In this document: positions 23,101-38,100 of the stretch, one piece after another
Layout: every line of letters begins with the position of its first letter
Position numbering within the stretch: position 1 is the stretch's first letter
NCBI RefSeq assembly: GCF_004210375.1
Contig: NC_134825.1
Location: 62,673,558-62,737,557, forward strand
DNA length: 64,000 nucleotides
Source: Tachypleus tridentatus
Lineage: Eukaryota; Arthropoda; Merostomata; Xiphosura; Limulidae
Direction of reading: 5' to 3'
Notes under the pieces: generated by a model
Database searches by the model: none
Told to the model about the DNA's origin: nothing
What the model saw: only the letters and a program-made list of their open reading frames with translations
Position numbers and translations under genes: made by a program

Positions 23101-26100
23101 GTGCATAGAGGCTAATGATGTAGGGAAGAGTAGTCATATCTTATTATTCAGTACAAGGTGCTACTAAAGGCACTTAAAAAGGGGCCATAATAACTTAATT
23201 CTATCAAGAATACCAGTGAGACTTAATTTTGGGGATGAAGTTATAAGTATGTTACTAGGACTGGATACTAAGCTTAGGTTATTATATAAATACGAATAAA
23301 TTAACTGGTTTGAATTCTGGGATTAGTTAAGTGGGAATAGGGAGGTTTTGGAATAAATGGTTTACATATAAATAGTGTATAGACTGCCTTCTTTGCAAGG
23401 GCTATTAACTCAACTGCAGGGGCAATCTTATTAAACTAGGACTAGATATTGAAGAAGGCCAGAATAATTGTAAAAAAGATGTTGAAAAGGTTAATGTATG
23501 GGAACAAAGTACAGAAGTAGTTTTAATAGTAGGCTAAAGTTGTTTTAATCATAGAAGAATAAAAAATAGGGGACTTCCTAGCACTGGTTGAAATGGAGGA
23601 TTTTGATATAATAGGAATAATTGAAACCTGAGTAAATCTAGGCAATTTTGAGGATAGGAATTTTTTTTGAAATACAGGGTTATAAATTGTTAATTGGGAT
23701 AAAATATTAAGAAGAGGAGAGAAGCAGAATTTTATGTAAAATGTGAGTTACAAGTTGAGGATATCAAAGCTAATAGCAATGAAGTTGAACCTATTTGGTT
23801 ATCTGTTATTGTTTATGAGGGGAGAAGATACATGTATTTTGTTGGAATTTTTTACATATTACGAGATGAAACTTATAAAATTAACTATAAACTATACAGT
23901 GATATAAGTAATTAAACTGTTAATGAAGTTATGGGATATATTAATTTTAGACACATAGGTTTGGAAGTATTAGTTGAATCATGAGAAAGGCAGAAACTGT
24001 TCAGGATTATTTTCTTCAGTTGTTGGTAAGGAAACCTTACTAGGAACAATGGAATTTTAGATTATTTGTTCACTTCTATTAAAGAAATAGTAATATGGTA
24101 GAGATTGAGAATTATTTGGGTGCAAATGATCATTGCTAAATTAGATTTGATGTTTTGCTGCATATGGAGATAAGGAATAGTGAATTTTTACTTTCTATTT
24201 TAAAAAAAAGCAACTTTTGAAGGGGTGAGACAAGACATTGTCTGCTGTGAATTGGACAAGGTGTTAGTTGAAGCTACTGATCAAATGTGGAAAAATTTAG
24301 AAAATAAATTCTTAAATACTTATGTTGGACATGTTACTTATCAAAGAAAGAAAGAGTGGCTGTCAGTAAAAACCAGGTTGGTTCACAAAGTGTAGAAAAG
24401 TTAAAGAAAAACATTTTATGGAGTTTCAGTTGATTACAATGATGGGAGATATGGAGGATTACAGAAGATCAAAAAGTGCTCAAATGGGAGATTAGGAAAT
24501 AAAAACTTGTAAGAAAAATTTGTCTGGAAATGTAAAATTTAATAGTAAGGACTTTTTTTAAATCCATTAAGAAAATGTCAGGATGAGAGTAAGGCCTTTT
24601 AAGGATGATACGGGAAGATTAATATCTGATAATTAGAGAATGGCAGTTAAATTTATTCTTTTTCTCACATTTTTCTAATGACAATTTAAGCAATAGTCCT
24701 CATCCTGAACAGTTGCTAGAATGAAACAAGACTGAATGAGATGAACACATTAATCTTGAAGTTGTTAATATAAAAAGTGGTTTTAAAAAATTGTAAGACT
24801 CCTGGTGTAGGTAATATTTCTCCAAGCATTTTGAAAAAGATTAAGGATTGGATATGTGAGGCAATTGCTATTACTTTTTGAGTGTTTTTGAATAGTTGGC
24901 AGGTACCAGAGGATTGGAAGTTGGCTAATTTTACTCCTCTTTTAAAAGGAAATGATACATATTCTCCTAATAATTATAGGCCTATTAGTCTTACATAGTG
25001 GTGGGAAAAGTCTGATAAAAGATACTTTGCAAATTGATTTTACTAACTTTAAAAATTTTATTGGAAAGTCAAGGTTTTGCAGAGAGAAAAACCTTGTCTT
25101 AATCATCTTTTGACATTCTTTAAGGAGGTTACTGCTTATGTATATGAGGGAGTTAATGTAGATCTTGTACAACCGTTTTCAGAAAGCATCTGATAATGTG
25201 CCACTTAAAATGCTTTTTAATAAAAGTTATCTCAAGGTGTGAAGGGAAGGTTGACTCATCGGATAGAAAAGTGACTAGATTGAAGAAAGGAGGGTGTTTT
25301 TATGAATGAAATTCAGTCAAACTAGATTAATGTTACAAGTGGAATATCTCAGCATTCAGTATTACGATCTAAGCTCTTTCAGATTTACATCAATTTCATA
25401 CATGGAAGAATGACCAGTATATTATTTAAATTTGCTGACTTCCTTGAATTTTTAGGTGTCACTATTCGAGGAAGATGCTTCTGCTTCAGAAGAAGATTTA
25501 GACTATTATGAGTTGGGCATATAAATGACAAATGGCATTTAATAATAGTAAATGAAAGGTAATGCATCAGGAATACTACCATTTGAATTATAAGTACAAC
25601 TTTGATGGGAATAACCTTAACACTGTTATTTAAGAAAATATTGCAGTATTCTGGTTGATCAGTATTTTAAGCCATCAATACAGTATGTTCGTAGTTGCAG
25701 GGCAAATAGGATTTTAGGCTGTATCTATACAAATATTGAATACAAGTTTAAAGAGGTTATAAATTCATTGCATAGATCATTGATTAGGCTACATTTGGAG
25801 TATTGTGTTTAGTCCTTAGCATCTTACCTTATGAAGGACACTGAATCATTGAAATGGTTTCAGAACAGGGATAGAAAGGCTGTAATATGAGGATAGGTTA
25901 AAATATCTGAACTTTTCTCTTGAAGAAAGATGAGTTAGACGAGATCTGATTGAAGTGTTTAAGGTTGTTAAAGAAATTGATGCTGTTGACACATCACATT
26001 TTATCATATTTAATGGTGAAAATGATAAGAACTGCAGGAGAACTTTAAATGTTGGCAAAGAAGGAGTCATCTTCAACATAAACAGCCTTACTTTTTTCTG

Positions 26101-29100
26101 ACAGGGTTGTTGGCTTTTGGAATGGGTTGTTTTCATATGAATTAAATACAGCTAACTTGGTAAATATTTGAACAATAAAGACTGACTGACTGAGTGTTTA
26201 GTGTGTAGTTTAGTGTATAGGACAGCCTAGATGGATGAATAGGTTCCTTGTTGTCCTTTAATGCTATGTTATAGTCAACTAAACAATTTTTTTTCTGTGA
26301 AGTATCCCAAGGAGATAGAACAGCTTGACTATAGACCTGGCTTTGCAATTCGAGGACTTCATTATGATATTCAGAAGGTGAGTTCTGTGAATGTGAAAAG
26401 GGTTTTGTATGTTCTTTACAATGTTAGTCACTTCCATATAAAACTTATATAATTGTAAGTACTACATTAAATTGTGTATTGTAGGTATCAGCAGCTACTC
26501 TCTAATACACATATCTTTCATTGGAAACTTTTAATAATCTTGATGCTTCAAAGTTTTTTATGCTACTAAATATCATCTAACATCTTTTTTTAGTTTTAGA
26601 ATTATTAAAGTACTTCGACAGTTTCTATAATTTTTTACTTAAACACAGTTTCTTGTATTTGTTTGTACAGCTATGATCATAAGCTGCAAATAATACATTT
26701 ATATTGTAATATTTAAACAACTTGGCATGTAAAGTAACCTAATAATTCTCAAGAGATCATTATTACTAATTTATTTGGCTTTACTAAACAAAGTGCTTAA
26801 ATGTTTTGTGGAAGTTGGATTTAACATAATGAAAGAATAATTTTAGTATGGATAAGTCAAAACTCAAATTAATATAAAAGATCATGAGTTTTAACAGGGG
26901 AAATAAGTTTCTCTAGTAAGATGTTTGTGCTCTATTTAGCCATCAAGCAAAAACTGTTTCTTACATAAAATCAAGGTGATTGAAGGAAAAGTCTTGACCT
27001 GGCATGGCCAGGTAGTTAGGATGCTTGACTTGTAATCTCAGGGTTGCAGGTTTGAATACCTGTCACACCAAACATGCTCACCCTTTCAGCCATGGAAGCA
27101 TCATAATGTGATGACTAGCTACCTTCCCTCTAGTCTTATACTACTAAATTAGGGATGGCTGGTGCAAATAGCACTTGTGTAGCTTTATGTTAAATTCAAA
27201 ACAAAGAACCAGAAGCTAAAGTCTTTGTGAGATCTGTTGTTTTTGGAAAGTTGTGCTCAGTGAGGCTTTTGTTTATAGATTTATTACATATAATTTCATT
27301 TTGACAGTTTTAAATAAACTTTTATACTGTACAAGTTTTTTTTTAAGCAAAAACATCTTGAGATGTGATCCATCAAAATGCATTGGAATATTCATAAAGA
27401 ACAGACCTCTTATCTCATAATTTACTCCTGTCTTACAAAAGATAATTTACTATGAGTATTTTATAATTGTATTTTACAATATGAATATTGTGCTTAATTT
27501 CAACTTTGCTGTTTATTATCTGGTATAGAAATATTCTTTATGTATTTGTTGTTTGTTTGCATAGTATCATAAAAGTTATTTGAAAAGGGTTTAGCAATGA
27601 GTTTTTAAATTGTTAATAGGAAAATGCATACAAACTGTACCTGTGAAAGTGTTTGCTAATGCTTAGTTAGTGCAATGTGCTGATATGGATATATTTTATG
27701 AATAAATGTAGAAAAAGAATACATACACTAATTATTAATGATAAAGTAAAAATAAAAATGAATGTTGCTGGGTAGTTACCTACCTGAGGTTTAAAGGCTG
27801 GAATTAGGGATGACACCATACTATTTGTACTGAACCTTGACAAAACTACTGTGATTAGACTCAATAGTTGAAGCGAGGAAAAACCTAAGGATCAGCAGGT
27901 GCTAAATAAGTTACAATGTAAATTAATAAATAAAACATTTCTAACAGTGTTTCCTTTATTTCTGAAGAATAGTTTGTGTTTTATTGTCTGTGTGTGTGTG
28001 TGTATATATTACAAGATTATTTTAATACATCACACAACTCTAGTATAAACTTTTTCTTAACCCCAGTCTTTCAGATCTTTAAAAGATAATTATGATAAGA
28101 TCCCTTAACTGAAACATTTTCACTAACTTTGTTTTATGTTTTATCCCAGATCTAAATAACAAATATTTTGTGTTCAGCATGAATAGTTTGTACACTTAAA
28201 TCAAAACAATTTGAAAAGAAGAAAAAAGTTGTCAACAGAAAAAACAGGTTTAGTCATCATATTTTGGCATTTTGTTTTTTCAGTTCATGATGCAAATAAC
28301 TGAGAACATAAAAAAATTGTATAATTTTTAATTTGAACGTTTTTTTCACTGCTGAAGTTATTGATAACTTTCTCAGTGCCTGGGTTATTTTTTAGATATA
28401 AGAAACATAAAGACAAATATTTCAATATCTTATTATTTATCTCAAATGTCAAACATTGATAAGATTGAAGAGGAATAGCCTTTGTGGTTGTACAAATTCA
28501 CATTGTAATAAAAAATTAAGAGAACAGATTTCAGTTATAGATATGTATCAAGAATGCAACACCATTAATGAATGCAAAGGTTACTAAACTCACATTAGGC
28601 CTACCTTGCACAGACTAGTTCATTATAGTTTTACTACAAGGGCAAGTCTTGATCTGTAAAGTGAATTTTGTTTATCAAGTTATATAAAGAATTTTCTCAA
28701 TGTGTTTTGCCAGTACATCTATTTAAACTAAAATGTGCTGCATTTGCATTTATAAAATAAACTGAAATAATAGATATTTTTGTTGTTATTGTTCATTATT
28801 CACATATAGAAGTTGACTCAGATTTGTTATTTTTATATCATTAGGGAAAAAAGAACAAGAAAAAAGAAAATATATTACTCACGTAGCACGCAGGAATAAT
28901 TCTCAGACCTTACTTTAGTTGTATATGTGCTAATCAGTGTTTTCTGCATGCTTTATTATCCATTTGTTTGTTCATTATTTGTTAAAAGGTTCGAGACTAC
29001 TGACAAAGCCAGAATTAGCCAGCTTTCATGAAGTATGTTGTTTTCAGGGGCTGTTGATGAAAATTGATAGTTTCCACCAAATACAGTTTGGTTCTGTATA

Positions 29101-32100
29101 CAGGTATGTTTTGGTCATCTTGCAATTCATATTATTCTTTTGCAACTCCTGACATAGGTTGCTTTAATTTAACCAAGTTTCATGTTTACCTTTGTGAGGT
29201 TTATTACTTTTCATCTTCAAAGTTTTTGTTAGAAAAGATAAAATACACTGTTTAATATTTCATGATAAAATATTTTTTGAAATGCAAATATCACTGTGGA
29301 TACTGTTATTTCAAGAATAAAGACTATTTAATACTGTTGCTGATAGGAAATATGTATTGTGAGGTAGTAGATATGTTGTATTTACACATCAAGTGTGTAA
29401 TGACATCATAGCCTAAGTAACAAGACATCACAGTACTTGTAATACCTTACCTCCTTTTAGTATGCAGCTGGTCCTAAGGTTTGGGATCAGTCTTCTCAGC
29501 TTTCATTTCCCTGCAATAAGTTGTTAAGAATTTGATTTTGATTTCATTTAGACAAACTTTTCATGAAATTAGTCTTTTTCACAATAATTTCTGACTTTTG
29601 TTTTTTGGAACTTTCATTTTGCCCAAGTCTTTCTTGAAACTGCATAATCTTTATTGTTTTCCTTCAACTTTAACTAAACCTTTTACTAGTGATCTTTTTT
29701 TGTTTTTAAAAATGTGCACAAGTTTCACTGGGAGCATGCTCATGCAAACATACTAGAATTTATTTTGCTAGCATTAATTTAAATCATAAAAGAAAACATC
29801 TGCTCTTGTGACTGATTTTATTTAGCATTGTTAACATATATCAGTCAGAAAAGTTTTACTGTCATTTTGTTGTTGTTGTTACGTGTATCTTAGAATTTAA
29901 TCTCAATTCCTGTTATCTGTTTATCAATATAAATAATATACTTCCATTTGTCTATTAGGAACTTTTCTCACAAATTTCTTGATCAAACAATACAATTCTT
30001 CTACCATTAGAAAGACTTGTCTGGTGAGTGTGGATTGCATATTGGCTTTTCCATTCAGAATCACCCAACCTGTTCTTTGCTCAGTCAAACATTATTGCAG
30101 TGATAACACAATGTCATTGTTCTTGTGTGATGACTGTTAAATAGTATTTCCATTACTTTGTTGAATAGTCATTTTCATTAATTGTGTACATTATCTTATT
30201 CAATAATAATGTTTTACTAGATATTTTCATTATCTAGTTAAATAATAATTTTCATTATCTTGTTGAATAGAAATTTTTGTTTTTTTCTGTTTGGAACACT
30301 TTTTGCCAATTTCTCAATCATATATTAGAAATCTATATTGTTAGAAATGCCTTTGTTCAAGGAGTCTGAATTGTATATTGGCTTTTCCATTCAGAATCAC
30401 CTTATGTTTTATTTTTTGTTTAGTCAATCTCTTTAATGCACAGTCATTGTCATCATATGACAACTGGCTCCAATTTCAACTTTAGTTTTTTATTTGCAAA
30501 GTATTTCACACAAACAATTAACATTACACAAAATAAAACTACTATGGGCATTGTCAAATTATTTAGGTGTAAAATACACATGGACTGTTCATTCAAAACG
30601 TGTTTTTTTACTTTGTATGCATTCAGATGTTTCAGCATATTCAACTAAGATTGCCTTCACTACAACTTTACATTTATTTTACTTTGCAATAACTTAGTTG
30701 TTATTCATTTCATAGATTATTATATACAACAATAAGTTATTGTTCTTTACTATGGGTTTTGTTATTCACATTTGAGTTTCTCTGTTTCAGCTTGTAAAAC
30801 TATTTCATTCCAAAAATGCTTACAACTGTTTCATACTCTATACAGTATAATAAATACTATTACTTTACTCAACATCTAGTTTTATTACATAAAGTGATGT
30901 CTACATGAGTTTGTTTGTGCAACTGCATAAACTGTTTTAAAATAGATCAGAATTTTTTTGACCTAACACATAATGTCTGCAAGAAAGCTCAGTTTAAGTG
31001 GTTTATGTAAAAATGATAAAATAAAGTAAATACAAGTGAAAGGCATGTAACTACTGCAAATGTTTTATGCATTGTGGCTAGGGTTAAATACAACAGTATA
31101 CAAATATATATATGTATGAAATTTTTCCTATCAATTTGTATTTATAAATTTAAATCTTGTCTCCATAGCTGATTTCAAGTAAACTATGTACTTATGTTTC
31201 TTTAGTGAAAGTTAATTAACACATTTTATAGGTAACAAACTGAGTCCTATAATATTTTTGTTTAACAATGTAAATAAAGTTGAATTAATCTGTTAATACT
31301 GTAAAGGTAAATAATTTCTAAACAATAAAATACTTGTATTGAAAGACAAATGTTGTGTGAATATAAAAATACACACAGACCCTATACTAATGTTAACAAA
31401 TGTCATTATCATTGTTTTCTTGAGAAGATACAAAACTTATGCAATACAGTGACTACATGTAATCCAAACCTTATAAAATACTTACACACAAACACTGTCT
31501 AGAATTATGTATTTTGTATTTCACTCAATAATATTATGTGATATTAATAATGAGAGAAAACACTACAGATGAAATTGCTAGTGCAAACTGTTAGATACAT
31601 GGGTGTTTCAAATTGTGTTTGATGCAAGTGTTAAATTTACTTATTTTTAGAAGCAGAAATTTATTATTAGTTTATTTATGTAACTTTATATAAATCAAAC
31701 ATTTTGTACTTCAGTTGTTGTGAACTAGCACTTATATTATTGCATCATCTTACTAGAATCTTTAAAGCTTTTTTCATTGTTTTGATTGAGTATTATTGTG
31801 TCATAATATCTTGTAGTGTGTATAACATTGTTATCCTCTGTCAGTCTTATAAGTATGTGTACAAAACGTAGTTCGGTAAGTAAGGCAGAGTTATAAAGAA
31901 AGAAATGTAGATAGTGAGATGTAGACTGAGTGGTTATGGATTTAATGATAAAGAGAGTTTGATGGCCTTTTTTTTTAAGTGAAACTATTACAGATTAGGT
32001 TATAACAACAGTTACTAATAAATAAGAATTTGATTTGTCAGTGGTGTCCTAAAGTGACCGAACTAGTGTGTGTCTGGACTTTGATGAAAAGTGATGATTA

Positions 32101-35100
32101 TTTAAAGCTCTGGATACTCTGTGGTAATAACTGTACAAAAAAAATATTTGTATACAGGTTGTCTCATTTTAATATATTACTTTAAAACATCTGGCTTTTG
32201 TACTGTTTGCTTATTGTTGAAATTTATTACCAACAAGTCATAGACAGTTTCATGCTATGAGTTGTTTATGTGAGAAAGCAAAAACTACATACATAATGAA
32301 TAAAATATATTTCATAAATCTCAACTTAATTCATCATAACTTTAATTTACACTAGTTCATGGTAAAGTTTGATTTCAAATTCTTAAAGTTCAATTAATCC
32401 TTTGTAACAATGGATATATGTTAGGCTCTTTGTTTTTATAACTCTAAATTGGAAAATTATTACAGTTGATTGTAAGATTAAAATTTGTCACATTAGTATT
32501 TTGAGCCCTGTTAAAGTCTAAAATTTTTGTCATTACTATTCTAAAAATTTTAAAGGTTCTTATAGTTTCAGTGTACATAAACAGTAATTACTCTCATATT
32601 TTTAATTTAACTTAGCAGCAACACTTAACTTAACAGTCTGTTTTTTGGGAGAAATGTGATCCTTGTAGGAACGAGCTCAGGTTTTAGTTTGGGTAATCTC
32701 TGGAATAATAGTTTCAAAAACTTACCATCTCTGAAACTACAGCAATTCTTGACTACTATGGATTCTTTCTTTGCCTATCTAAGCATTAATCTGATTTTTT
32801 CCTTGATTGCTCCAGTCTTTTATACCTCACTTAATTGTCCTTGGTGATATCTGTTTCATGATACTCTCAAACCATATTAGTGCACTCTATCCTGGTACTG
32901 TGTGTAAGCATCTCATTAGGATAATATCATCACTTATTCTCAACAAAGTATAACTAATGGGTTTCTCAGTGTTACCTAGGGTTACCTAGTTGATTTTTGT
33001 TAACAAAAAAAAATTCAGATTAGTTTATGGTATAATTTCCCAAATTATTATTCCTGGCAAGTTGGGTCTCTCCTATTCCACCTTGGATATGTAGCATCAC
33101 ACAAGTGGGAGGCCACACGTGGTTGAAACTGTTGGTGATATTCATAGTGATTTGGAGACATATATTTGGTTTCCTGATGTTCCTCCAGGTGGCTTCAGGG
33201 TTATTATTGATGGTGATCCTTGACATTTTGAAGATAATGTAGATTCCTCTTTTCCTGTGCCTTCTTTCAGTATCTTGGATTCTTAATCCACCTATATAAC
33301 AATGGTAACTTCATGGACTTGTAATGCTGGAATCAGGAATTTGATTCCCTGTTTTGAATACATCAGGTAGCCTAATGTTGCTTTGCTTAGACAAAATAAA
33401 CTTACTGGACTAAATGGTGTTCCAATCTAGAGTGATAAACCCAGTCTTTAAATGAAATAAAAAAAAAATAAAGGGAAACCACTTTGAAATAAGCTTAGTT
33501 TGATATGTTTTCTTCAGTTTCATTAAGAGTGTGAAGTTTAGGGTATTTCCCTAGTTGCTTTTGAGCTTACATCTTTCTTGATAGCTGAAAGGTCTGCAGG
33601 TAAATATTTAATTTTTGCTCCATCCATGGACATTGTGGTTCATGCAGGAAGGTTTGCTTTTCACTTAAGATCTGTGCAGACATTTGTATGGATAATACCT
33701 TCACCAGCCTCTTCACTTTCTCAATATTAGATCCTAGCTGTAGTGTGAGAGAGGTTAGTATGTTTTGGAAATTAGCATTATTTCAAATTGGAAAATGTTT
33801 CTTCAATAACACCCACCTCTCTCTCACACTCTCCTGCCCTTTCTTGTAGCTCTAGGAAACCCATTAGTGACATTTTGTCAAGACATTGATAACACTATCT
33901 GAATGAGGTGCTTACATACAATATCAGGATAAAAAGCACACTGATGTAGGTGGAGAGTGTTGCAAAACAAATATTACTGAGGGCAATTAAGTGGAATTTA
34001 AAAGACTGGAGCAAGCAAGGAAAAATCAAACTCTAATGCTTTGATGGACAAAGGAAGACACCCTGGCAGATGAGTAATAGCTATTGTATGAGTGGAGGTA
34101 AGTGTTATTGGCAATGCATTTTTGACTTAAGAAAATGTTAGTTCTTTTTTCACTCTTAATCTGAAGTACTCTTTAGTTCTTGCTAAGATCTTTATTCTGC
34201 CTTAAATCTGGTGGAATCTTCTTCTTATGGGTTTTCAGAATGTGGACTGTGAAAATCCTGTTTATTATCCAGGCATCTTTAGGTTTTAGCTAGTGTTTTT
34301 TTTCCTCTCTTTCTCTCTCTGTTCTTGCTACTAGTCTAAAAATGCTTTCATTTGATTGAGACAGGTGTTTCTATTTCTGTAATGTATGGGTTACTTCATT
34401 GATACCTTTGAGAATTTGTGGGAGCCTTTTCATAGAGGTCTCTTTGATTGTACTTTTCTTCTAACCTCTGTTGATCTTTAGGGGAAAATGTAGTTGGATA
34501 CATGCAAGCTATTCTTATTTCATTATATCCTTTGATCACTTATATTTTGATCCACATGGTACTGTCAGTTGTAAATTTGGTAGAAATAAACCAATTAATC
34601 AAAATAATTTGTTAATTGATAGTATGAATAAATTGTTAAATTGATTAATGTTATGAATCTAATCAGCTAATCAAAATTAATGTTCCTATATTACTGTTCT
34701 CGATCATTCCAAAAATGCAACTAATGAAGTATTGACATTATGATTTATCATTATTCTCAGTTTATTAAAATCTGTTCAGGTGATTATTTCTACAACTCAT
34801 AAAGATAATAAAGTAATCAAAATTGTCATTTCCTGTCTTGTATCACAATAATCTATTAGTTGAATATGATCATTTAATGAACATGATGATTAATTAGTAA
34901 CTTTCACTAATTACTCAGTTTTAGTTGATTGATATTTGGCTTAGAGAAATTTAGATTTTAACTATGTTTAGTTGTAAGTGACCTTTGATTTTACACTTCC
35001 AAAATCCAATTGTTGCTGTACTAGAGCTAGGAAAGTGTGATCCTGTGAAATTGGCAGATAGTCTTTCAGACAGTATATTCTCTGTACTTCAGTTCTTCCT

Positions 35101-38100
35101 TTTGTACCTATGAAATTGGCAGATATTTGTTGGTGCTTCATTTTTGAATATTAAAACTATGGACACTAATTCTTCATTCATACTTCCATACTCTTTCTGT
35201 ATGATCCTGCTTCCATCACAGCCATAATGCTATTCATATCTCATTATGGATGTAATGAAATTGAAGTGGGTTAGTGTCTCTGTGTAAAATGTTAACATTT
35301 TTATCTTTTTCTTTGTGTTTGATGAAAAATCTGCTGTTGCTATCATGACTGTTTGTTTCTGCTTAAGAAGAATCTCTGTACCTCCTATTCCAGGGTTTTA
35401 GATGGTTAGTACATAACATAGTGAAACTTTTATAATTCTCCTGAGCCATTTAACACCTTTGCTTTTTCATTCTATCTGAAACTTAGTTAATAGTTTGAGA
35501 AATATTGCACCCAGTTCAAAATTTTTGTTTTAGTCCCACTCTTTCTTAGCTTCTAAATTTCCAAAACAGCTTTGTGAAAACTTTTAAAAAGTCACCATTT
35601 TAGATATATATGTCACTTGGAGGCAGATGGTTCAGTGCTTTGCTTGCTTATCATCCATTATGGAGTCACAAAGATGCATTAATATTGCTTTCACTTTCCA
35701 TCAGAATATGAGGACTGGTGCTTTTGGTGCACTCCAAAGGCCTACAAAGATGTTTTTTTCCAATTTTGTTCAATAGATTAATACTGTTACTAAAACTTAA
35801 TCTATTGATTAATATATTTTCGAAACAACAACTCATGTGACAAACATGCATTATGTAGGAATGTGAACTGGTTGATATTTATCATATTCTTGTCCTTTCT
35901 TTTGTCAAATTGGCCATCTGCCCAATCTGTACAAACTCAATGTAAAAAAATGTTGGTGAGGAGGAGGAAGAGAGTCAAAAGTAATAGTGTTTAGTAGGCT
36001 TAATCTGAGATTAACATAAACATCAAGGCAGACAAGGTAAATGAAAAGTGATAAGTAAAGCTTCTTTTAACTGGCTGAGTGATGATAGGCGACTAACCCT
36101 ATTTTAATTTTTTTCTAAGCTGAGTGTACCTCAGAAATGCACAGTTCTTAAAGTGCAGTGGCAAGCAATAAAAGAGCCTAGAAGTAAGATTTAAATCATT
36201 CATCATCTACCTTAATGTTGTGTGCCTTTCATCAGTTTGCTTTGAACTGTGTAGAAAGGGCCTTTTTTTTCTCCATTGGAAATTATCTTTGTGTGCAAAA
36301 TAATGTGGATGAAGCCTAAATTGGACAGTGATACAAATGATTCATTGAAATATGGTGGTGATGGGGACATGTGTACAACAAAGTCTTAAAATTTGGTTCA
36401 ATAAGAATTTTTTGTTACAAGTAGAAACATATTACAAATATATTAAATGTCACAGACTTTGAAATTATTCTCATTAGTTATTTCAAACATGTCTTATGCT
36501 CTTACACTGATATAAAGAATCTATTTATATTATTACAGTAAGGATTTATTTTTCATAAGATATTATGATCACTTTATAACAGTCATGTTTAGCACATAAT
36601 GTTAATTACAAACCTTGTTATTAAAAAAATCTAAAAATTATGTTTTTTCAATCAGATATTTAGACATAAGGCATTTAATCAGTATTTCTGTTCAGCAAAT
36701 TTCATGAAAGAAAAAAATATAACCAACTTTTGTGTCTTAATAATCTAATGTATTATCTGCCACCACAGTATCATGCCCCTTTGTTAGTGTAGGCTTCCTT
36801 TTATTACTTGCTTTATCCCATTATGTTATTGTTTCTGGATTATTTTGAGAAACCTGTCAGAGTGAAACAAAGGTTGACTCAATATTTAATCACTTCAATA
36901 AGAAAAAGGCTTGGCATAGCCAGTTGGTTAAGGCATTCAACTTGTATTCCAAGGGTTACAGGTTTCAAATCCCTGTAGCATCAACCATGCTCACCCTTTT
37001 AGCTGTGAAGGCATTGTAATGTGACAGTCAATCCCACTATTCATTGGTAAAAGAGTAGACCAAAAGTTGGCAGTAGGTGGTGATGACTAGCTGCCTTCCC
37101 TCTTGTCTTACACAACTAAATTATGGATGCCTAGCACAGATAGCCTGTGTAAAGCTTTGTATGAAATTTAAAACAAACTAAACCAATTAATATTTAATAA
37201 TATGACTCAATATTTAATCACTTCAATAAGAAAAAGGCTTGGCATGGCCAGTTGGTTAAGGCATTCAACTTGTATTCCAAGGGTTGCAGGTTTCAAATCC
37301 CTGTAGCATCAACCATACTCACCCTTTTAGCTGTGAAGGCATTGTAATGTGACAGTCAATCCCACTATTCATTGGTAAAAGAGTAGACCAAAAGTTGGCA
37401 GTAGGTGGTGATGACTAGCTGCCTTCCCTCTAGTCTTACACAACTAAACTATGGATGACTAGCACAGATAGCCTGTGTAAAGCTTTGTATGAAATTTAAA
37501 ACAAACTAAACCAATTAATATTTAATAATATGACTCAATATTTAATCACTTCAATAAGAAAAAGGCTTGGCATGGCCAGTTGGTTAAGGCATTCAACTTG
37601 TATTCCAAGGGTTGCAGGTTTCAAATCCCTGTAGCATCAACCATACTCATCCTTTTAGCTGTGAAGGCATTGTAATGTGACGGTCAATCCCACTATTCAT
37701 TGGTAAAAGAGTAGACCAAAAGTTGGCAGTAGGTGGTGATGACTAGCTGCCTTCCCTCTTGTCTTACACAACTAAATTATGGATCCCTAGCACAGATAGC
37801 CTGTGTAAAGCTTTGTATGAAATTTAAAACAAACTAAACCAATTAATATTTAATAATATGACTCAATATTTAATCACTTCAATAAGAAAAAGGCTTGGCA
37901 TGGCCAGTTGGTTAAGGCATTCAACTTGTATTCCAAGGGTTGCAGGTTTCAAATCCCTGTAGCATCAACCATACTCACCCTTTTAGCTGTGAAGGCATTG
38001 TAATGTGACGGTCAATCCCACTATTCATTGGTAAAAGAGTAGACCAAAAGTTGGCAGTAGGTGGTGATGACTAACTGCCTTCCCTCCAGTCTTACACAAC

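Noticed and set aside
26261..26452. 63-codon frame extending beyond exon 3
   Set aside because: The exon ends at a good donor at 26377. The remaining codons are intronic read-through.
26998..27240. Target-site duplication around the intron 3 SINE (aaagtctt on both sides)
   Set aside because: The matching octamers do not sit flush with both ends of the element, so chance is likely.
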